Assembly (NCBI GenBank): GCA_016781635.1
Contig: JADDPY010000460.1
Location: forward strand, 9,453 to 27,774
DNA length: 18,322 nt
DNA from: Rubrobacter sp.
GTDB lineage: Bacteria > Actinomycetota > Rubrobacteria > Rubrobacterales > Rubrobacteraceae
Direction of reading: 5' to 3'
Shown here: one piece after another, positions 13,745 through 18,322 of the stretch
How the letters are laid out: the number at the start of each line of letters is the position of its first letter
Position numbering within the stretch: position 1 is the first letter of the stretch
Made by a program: the position numbers and the translations under genes
The notes under the pieces: generated by a model
What the model saw: only the letters and a program-made list of their open reading frames with translations
The model's database searches: none
Told to the model about the DNA's origin: nothing

Positions 13745-15115
13745 ATGACGGATAGGGTCGAAGGCGTGGCCAAAAACGAGGCCACCGCGATGGTGCAGCG
13801 TGGGATAAACCGGCGGGACTTCCTCAAACTGGCCGGGGCCGGCCTCGCCGGAGCGTCGTTGCTGGGCGTGGCCGGCTGTGGCGGCGGTGGCGGACAGGGG
13901 GGGAACGGAGGTCCCGTCGAGGTGACCTTCGCTACCACCCCCGACCCCACAGGGACCTTCCAGAAGCTCATAGACCAGTTCAACAAGGAGAACGAGGGCA
14001 AAATCGAAGTTAAGTACCAGCAAGCACCCCCGGACTCCAGCCAGTTCTTCGACCAGTTGAGGACCGAGTTCCAGGCAGGTTCGGCGAGGATAAACGTGTT
14101 CGAGGGGGACGTGACCTGGCCCGCTCAGTTCGCCGCGCCGGGCTACGTCGCCGACCTCTCCGACCGCTTCACGCAGGAAGAGAGGCAGAAATTCCTCGAA
14201 GGCCCGGTGCAGTCGAACATTTACGAGGGCGCGCCTTTCGGGGTGCCATGGCGCACGGACGCGGGATTCCTGTACTATCGAAAGGACCTGCTGGATGAGG
14301 CAGGCCTGGAGCCGCCGAAGACCTGGGACGAGCTCAAGCAGACTGCGCAGGCGGTGCAGCAGAGCGCGGGTACGAAGTTCGGCTACGTCTTCCAGGGCGC
14401 CGACTACGAGGGTGGGGTCGTCAACGGGTTGGAGTACATCTGGAACGCCGGGGGGGACGTGCTGGACCCGAGCGATCCCAACAAGGTGGTTATAGACAAC
14501 CCGGGGGCGGTGGATGGCCTCTCGATAGAGCGGAGCATGGTAGAGGATGGCATCGCTCCCAAGGCCGTCTCCACCTTCAAGGAGGATGAGTCGACCGCGG
14601 CCTTCTTGAACGGCGACTCAGTGTTCCTGCGCAACTGGCCGTACGTGTACGCGCAGGCCGCCGACCCCGAGGCGTCGAAGGTGAAGCAAGAGCAGATCGG
14701 TATCGCCCCACTGCCGTCCGTCTCGGGTGAGGAGAGCGCGAGCGGCCTCGGAGGTTGGAACCTCATGCTCAACGCCGCGTCGGAAGATCCCGTGCAGGAT
14801 GCGTCCTACGAGCTCATAAAGTTCATGACCGCCCCCGAGCGACAAAGAACTCTTGCGATCGAGGGGTCTTACCTACCGATCTTGCAGGAGCTCTACGACG
14901 ACCAGGAGGTCGTGGACGCGGTGCCGGTCATAGCCTTGGGCAAGGAAGCCATCCAGAACACTAAACCGCGCCCCGTCTCCCCCTATTACTCCGATATGTC
15001 GCTCCGGATGGCTGAGCAGTTCAACGCCTCCCTGGATGGAGAAACGCCGCCGGAACAGGCTGTGGCGACGCTCCAGGAGGCGCTTACGGAGATCGTCAAG
15101 CAGGGACAGGCGTAA
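13745..15115 (+). CDS. Sugar-binding lipoprotein of ABC transporter (Tat-exported)
   Basis: The 456-residue protein captures the sugar outside the membrane and delivers it to the permeases. The N-terminus carries a twin-arginine signal, NRRDFLK (22-28), a hydrophobic core, and a lipobox GVAGC with lipidated Cys45 followed by a Gly-rich linker. Both signals together indicate a folded lipoprotein exported by Tat. The mature part has the family 1 (MalE-like) solute-binding pattern: VTFATTPDPTGTFQKLIDQF, FEGDVTWPAQFAAPGYVADL, GVPWRTDAGFLYYRKDLL and GGWNLMLNAAS. It is most like trehalose/maltose-type binding proteins, but the sugar is not determined. ATG 13745 is chosen for the SD AGGAGAGG (13732-13739); an upstream GTG-type start at 13706 lacks one. 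A hairpin follows the gene. Confidence 0.93.
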   Translation: MTDRVEGVAKNEATAMVQRGINRRDFLKLAGAGLAGASLLGVAGCGGGGGQGGNGGPVEVTFATTPDPTGTFQKLIDQFNKENEGKIEVKYQQAPPDSSQFFDQLRTEFQAGSARINVFEGDVTWPAQFAAPGYVADLSDRFTQEERQKFLEGPVQSNIYEGAPFGVPWRTDAGFLYYRKDLLDEAGLEPPKTWDELKQTAQAVQQSAGTKFGYVFQGADYEGGVVNGLEYIWNAGGDVLDPSDPNKVVIDNPGAVDGLSIERSMVEDGIAPKAVSTFKEDESTAAFLNGDSVFLRNWPYVYAQAADPEASKVKQEQIGIAPLPSVSGEESASGLGGWNLMLNAASEDPVQDASYELIKFMTAPERQRTLAIEGSYLPILQELYDDQEVVDAVPVIALGKEAIQNTKPRPVSPYYSDMSLRMAEQFNASLDGETPPEQAVATLQEALTEIVKQGQA

Positions 15116-15127
15116 GACGAGTACATA

Positions 15128-15153
15128 GGGGACGGCTGCGAACCGCCGTCCCC
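15128..15153 (+). other. strong GC stem-loop between binding-protein and permease genes
   Basis: GGGGACGGC (15128-15136) and GCCGTCCCC (15145-15153) form a perfect nine-base stem with an eight-base loop, beginning 12 bases after the binding-protein stop. No T tract follows, so it is not a classical terminator. In many sugar operons such a hairpin protects the upstream mRNA or partly terminates, so that binding protein is made in excess over permease. The permease start (SD AGAGAGG at 15167-15173, GTG at 15180) lies directly downstream. Confidence 0.7.
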
Positions 15154-15179
15154 TGGCGTGTAGAAGAGAGAGGTGAGGC

Positions 15180-16091
15180 GTGACTACGACCCCAACGCGG
15201 AAGAAGCGCGGCACGCTAAGGGCGGAGTTTGGTAGCCCCGAGAGGCGTACCGCCTACTACATGATCCTGCCCGCCCTCCTTATTATCCTGATCGTGGCGT
15301 TCTACCCGATCGGCTACTCCATCTACCTCAGCTTCTTCAAGGCGACCATCGGCAACACCGGCAACTTCGTCGGGCTGCAAAATTATGCGGACATGTTAAC
15401 GAACTCGAATTTCCGCACCGGTCTATCCAACACCATAATCTTTACGGTCGTGAGCGTTTTTTTCGAGTTCGTCATCGGGCTCGCCATCGCACTTGCTATC
15501 AACCGTGCATTCAGGGGGCGCGGGCTCGTGCGGGCGGCCATCTTGGTGCCGTGGGCATTTCCGACGGTGATCTCGGCGGTCATGTGGCGCCTCATGTTTC
15601 AGGACCAGATCGGGATAATTCAGTACGTGGCGAGTGCCTTGGGCGTCGTTAGCGAACCCATACTCGCGGACCCCACGCTCCTTCTGTTAGGAGCCATCCT
15701 GGTGGACGTTTGGAAGACGACGCCGTTCATGGCGCTACTGCTCCTCGCCGGGCTCCAGACGATCCCGGGAGATGTTTACGAGGCGGCCAGGGTAGACGGG
15801 GCTAGTGTCGTGCAACGATTCTTTCGCATAACTCTGCCGCTCCTCAAGCCGGCAATCCTCGTTGCGCTCCTGTTCCGGACGCTCGACGCTTTCAGAATCT
15901 ACGATCTCTTCTGGGTGATGAGCAGCCGCGAGCTCGAGTCCTTGAGTACGTTCGTCTACAAGGCGGTGAGGGTCAGCCAACTCAATTTCTCGGTCGGAAA
16001 CGCGGCCGCCGTGTTCATATTCGTGACGGCGTTCCTTATTGCGATGTTCTTTATAAAGGTCCTTGGCATGCAGACTTCGACGGAGGAGTAG
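15180..16091 (+). CDS. Sugar ABC transporter permease 1 (MalF/UgpA type)
   Basis: The 303-residue membrane subunit has a basic cytoplasmic N-terminus and about six helices, the first at ~26-50. The EAA loop, EAARVDGASVVQRFFRITLP (201-220), is the cytoplasmic coupling helix that docks to the ATPase. DVWKTTPFMALLLLAGLQTIP just before it is typical of the MalF/LacF branch. The GTG start has a good SD. It forms the transmembrane channel as a heterodimer with the next gene product; their junction is seven bases with the SD (GGAGGAG) of the second gene inside the end of the first. Confidence 0.93.
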   Translation: MTTTPTRKKRGTLRAEFGSPERRTAYYMILPALLIILIVAFYPIGYSIYLSFFKATIGNTGNFVGLQNYADMLTNSNFRTGLSNTIIFTVVSVFFEFVIGLAIALAINRAFRGRGLVRAAILVPWAFPTVISAVMWRLMFQDQIGIIQYVASALGVVSEPILADPTLLLLGAILVDVWKTTPFMALLLLAGLQTIPGDVYEAARVDGASVVQRFFRITLPLLKPAILVALLFRTLDAFRIYDLFWVMSSRELESLSTFVYKAVRVSQLNFSVGNAAAVFIFVTAFLIAMFFIKVLGMQTSTEE

Positions 16092-16097
16092 ATCAAA

Positions 16098-16955
16098 GTG
16101 GCAGCAGCAAGCGCTTCTAGAAGCTCCAGAGGTAGTGGCCTGAACCTGGCCCTCTTCTACGTATTCCTCATCGTCTTCGTGCTGGTGAGCGTAGCTCCAC
16201 TCCTCTGGGTGTTCAAGATGAGCATAATCACCAAGAGCGAGCTCTTCGCCTCGCCGCCGACCATCTTGCCCCGCACACCGACGGCGGCCTCCTACGCGAC
16301 GATATTCGGCGACCCGGCCTTCCAGAAGGCGCTTATAAACAGCACAATCATCGCGGGGACCACCACGATCATCTGTCTGTTTTTCGGCTCGATCGCGGCC
16401 TACGCCATCGCGCGCCTCAGGTTCCGCTTCAAGAGCATCGTGATGACGCTGATACTCGCGATCAGCTTCTTCCCGCCGGTCGCTATCATCGCGCCGCTGT
16501 TTATCCAGTTCAGGACGTTCGGCATCATAGACACCTACCTGGCCGCCATAGTCCCCGACGTAGTCTTCGCTCTGCCGCTCACAATTTGGATTCTGGTTTC
16601 TTTCTTCAAGGAACTGCCCAGGGATCTCGAGGAGGCGGCGAAGGTCGACGGGGCGACCACCATTCAGGCCTTCAGGAAGGTCATTGTGCCGCTGGCCGCT
16701 CCTGGCGTCTTCACCACGGCTATTCTGACGTTCATCTTTGCCTGGAACGAGTTCCTCTTCGCTAACACGTTCCTCTTCGACGCCGACACGCAACCGGTCA
16801 CGGTTGCGATCCCGAACTTCGCTACGGTCTACACGGTAGACTACGGGGCTCAGGCCGCCGCCGCCGTGATGGTGACGATGCCGCTGGTGATACTCGTCCT
16901 GATCTTCCAGCGCAGGATCGTCTCCGGCCTGACCGCCGGCGCCGTGAAGGGCTAG
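16098..16955 (+). CDS. Sugar ABC transporter permease 2 (MalG/UgpE type)
   Basis: The 285-residue membrane subunit has six helices, starting at ~16-38 after a Ser-rich N-terminus. The EAA loop is EEAAKVDGATTIQAFRKVIV (178-197). FAWNEFLFANTFL and the terminal QRRIVSGLTAGAVKG are the usual end of MalG-type permeases, where the tail enters the ATPase Q-loop pocket. The GTG at 16098 follows the previous stop by six bases and uses SD GGAGGAG (16082-16088). With the preceding genes it completes a CUT1-type importer. Confidence 0.93.
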   Translation: MAAASASRSSRGSGLNLALFYVFLIVFVLVSVAPLLWVFKMSIITKSELFASPPTILPRTPTAASYATIFGDPAFQKALINSTIIAGTTTIICLFFGSIAAYAIARLRFRFKSIVMTLILAISFFPPVAIIAPLFIQFRTFGIIDTYLAAIVPDVVFALPLTIWILVSFFKELPRDLEEAAKVDGATTIQAFRKVIVPLAAPGVFTTAILTFIFAWNEFLFANTFLFDADTQPVTVAIPNFATVYTVDYGAQAAAAVMVTMPLVILVLIFQRRIVSGLTAGAVKG

Positions 16956-16977
16956 AAAGGCACTACCGCTGGGCATT

Positions 16978-17967
16978 ATGAGGAAAGAAAAGTTTTGGGT
17001 GCGGGATCTCACCCCTGGTGCGACCCCGCGCTCGACGTTTCTGGCAACCGAGGTCAACGTGCGTACCGACAGCCGTGGCGTCCCGTACCTCTCCGCCACC
17101 CTGACGGACAAGACCGGTTCCATAGACGCTCGCATGTGGCGGCTTCCGCAGGAGCTCAGGGATGGCCTCGATGGTCCCGAGTACGTCTACGTCGAGGGGA
17201 ACGCCCACGAGTACCGCGGCATGCTCCAGCTCAAGATAGAGCGCATGAGGGTGCTCGGCCCGGGTGAGGTCGATGAGGAGGACTACCTGCCGGCAACCGA
17301 GAAAGATCGCAATGCCCTAGCCGAAGAGGTGATGGAGACCGGACTCTCCTTCGAGGACGCATACCTCGGCGAGTTGTTTACCCGCATCGTCGACGACGAG
17401 GGGCTCTGGGAGGCGTTCTGTGCGGCCCCCGCGGCGAAGACCATGCACCACGCCCGTATAGGCGGACTCTTGGAGCACTCCGTGCAATGCATGAGGGTGG
17501 CGAAGGAGCTCTCGGAGCTCTACCCGGTCCATCGGGACTTGCTCCTCTTCGGCGTAATATTTCACGACATCGGCAAGACGCAGGAGCTCTCGTGGGGGGG
17601 AGGAGGCTTCGCCTATACGACCGTCGGGCGCCTCCAGGGACACGTCATCCTCGGCGACCGAATCGTCGCGGCTAAGGTAGCCGAGATCCCCGGTTTCCCC
17701 GAGGATCTCGCTCTCCAGCTCTCTCACATCATGCTCTCCCATCAGGGTGAGAAAGAGTACGGCTCCCCCGAGCAGCCGAAGACCCTCGAAGCCCTACTCG
17801 TCAACCTCGTGGATAACCTCGACGCCCGGGCCGCGATGTTCGTCGAGACCACGAAGAACGTCTCCCCTGGCGGCTGGAGCCATCACGAGAACCCCCTCAG
17901 GCGCGCCCTTTACATCCCCGAGGGTGGCGCGGAAAACGGAGGTGGGGCGACGCAGGACGCTCCCTGA
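16978..17967 (+). CDS. YhaM-like 3'-5' exonuclease (OB-fold plus HD domain)
   Basis: The 329-residue protein has an N-terminal OB-fold nucleic-acid-binding domain (~5-92; the region DKTGSIDARMW is characteristic) and an HD metal-dependent phosphohydrolase domain. The metal ligands are visible as His167 (GGLLEHS), His196-Asp197 (FHDIGKT), His222, His255 in SHQGEKEYGS, and Asp279 (NLVDNLDA). This two-domain layout is that of YhaM/CBF1, which degrades RNA and single-stranded DNA from the 3' end. It starts 22 bp after permease 2 and is probably co-transcribed, though functionally unrelated to sugar uptake. The SD is weak (GAAAGG ~15 bases upstream), so its translation may be low. The C-terminal ~15 residues are a Gly-rich tail. 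Confidence 0.9.
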   Translation: MRKEKFWVRDLTPGATPRSTFLATEVNVRTDSRGVPYLSATLTDKTGSIDARMWRLPQELRDGLDGPEYVYVEGNAHEYRGMLQLKIERMRVLGPGEVDEEDYLPATEKDRNALAEEVMETGLSFEDAYLGELFTRIVDDEGLWEAFCAAPAAKTMHHARIGGLLEHSVQCMRVAKELSELYPVHRDLLLFGVIFHDIGKTQELSWGGGGFAYTTVGRLQGHVILGDRIVAAKVAEIPGFPEDLALQLSHIMLSHQGEKEYGSPEQPKTLEALLVNLVDNLDARAAMFVETTKNVSPGGWSHHENPLRRALYIPEGGAENGGGATQDAP

Positions 17968-18322
17968 CCTTCTTTGCGGGGAGGCTCGCGCGGCTGCCAG
18001 GACGTACTCGCGCGAGAAGGTTTATAACGATCTTCTTGTTACCCTTCCCGGCTAACGCAGGCGCTACGCTGAGCCCTCGACCCGGCGCCCCCCAAGCGGT
18101 TCGAGCTTGGTTGCAGGGCGTCGGCGCTTCTTCATGGGCGCACGGCACAAGCTGCCGATCTCTCCGGGTCACACCTCTACGACGTTTTTCTACTGTGGAC
18201 GACACGTCTCGAGTTTGCGTCTGCCCCCCAACCCCGCTGCCTCCGTCATAGCCAGCGTCGAGGCTACCCCGTGCGCGAGGTGGCCCCCGGTGGCCAGATT
18301 TTCGGGCATGCCTCAAACCTGT
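17968..18322. other. 355-bp stretch without a convincing gene
   Basis: Open frames exist on both strands (18036-18251 plus, 17897-18316 minus) but their products are Arg/Pro/Ser-rich and show no domain, so I do not call them. The stretch holds a perfect palindrome CTCGCGCGAG (18007-18016) shortly after the yhaM-like gene, a TATAAC hexamer (18023-18028), and a six-base stem CCAAGC/GCTTGG (18092-18097, 18105-18110) with a seven-base loop. None is followed by a T tract. No tRNA cloverleaf was found. Confidence 0.5.

Noticed and set aside
15735..17135. A 466-codon minus-strand open frame across both permease genes.
   Set aside because: It is the complement of hydrophobic-helix codons, giving a highly charged, Arg/Glu-rich product with no domain; the plus-strand permeases explain the sequence.
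18092..18110. GGTTCGA within a stem, resembling a tRNA T-arm.
   Set aside because: The loop register is wrong for a T-arm (stem bases do not pair when TTCGA is placed in the loop) and no acceptor, D or anticodon arms are present.
18036..18251. A 71-codon TTG-started frame seven bases after TATAAC, resembling another leaderless gene.
   Set aside because: The product is low in informative composition (Pro/Ser/Arg-rich) with no domain, and spacing differs by one base from the other cases; not supported as a gene.

Overview
The window is GC-rich, uses GTG and TTG starts freely, and has several starts placed six bases after a TANNNT hexamer with no Shine-Dalgarno (SD) sequence, the pattern of leaderless mRNAs. 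Together with actinobacterial-style Tat lipoproteins and an XPB-Bax1 (DUF790) helicase-nuclease pair, this suggests a deep-branching actinobacterium such as Rubrobacter. That assignment is inference from gene content; there is no rRNA here.

Left part (1-3430): the C-terminal half of an MMPL/RND membrane transporter runs in from the left edge. It faces an SGNH/GDSL lipoprotein hydrolase. That gene is divergent, across 50 bp, from a membrane-anchored glycerophosphodiester phosphodiesterase. Between the phosphodiesterase and ahcY lie the remains of a DUF389-type membrane protein gene on the minus strand. It is broken by three in-frame TAG codons and a frameshift and has lost its 3' end.

Middle (3440-8220): an archaeal/Thermotoga-type adenosylhomocysteinase (ahcY), an AhpD-like CxxC protein and a small double CxxCxGxG protein form a tight operon. 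It converges with a leaderless four-helix membrane protein. That gene is divergent from a PLP-dependent threonine/serine dehydratase, which in turn converges with, and overlaps, an MFS transporter.

DNA-repair pair (8432-11076, minus): an XPB-type SF2 helicase is followed, sharing one base (TAATG), by a DUF790/Bax1-type nuclease. In archaea these proteins form a helicase-nuclease machine for damaged or bubble DNA. The helicase start looks leaderless. Across an 85-bp divergent gap is a family 3 glycoside hydrolase lipoprotein (NagZ-like).

Sugar import operon (12399-16955, plus): an MsmK/UgpC-type ATPase, a Tat-exported lipoprotein solute-binding protein and two permeases form a complete CUT1-type carbohydrate ABC transporter. 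A putative internal promoter precedes the binding-protein gene. A strong GC hairpin between it and the first permease gene could set expression stoichiometry. An OB-fold/HD-domain YhaM-like 3'-5' exonuclease follows 22 bp later. The last 355 bp show no convincing gene.

No CRISPR array, insertion sequence, tRNA or rRNA was recognised. The most noteworthy items are the XPB-Bax1 pair with its altered RED motif, the repeated leaderless-start signature, the decayed DUF389 gene and the structured leader before ahcY.
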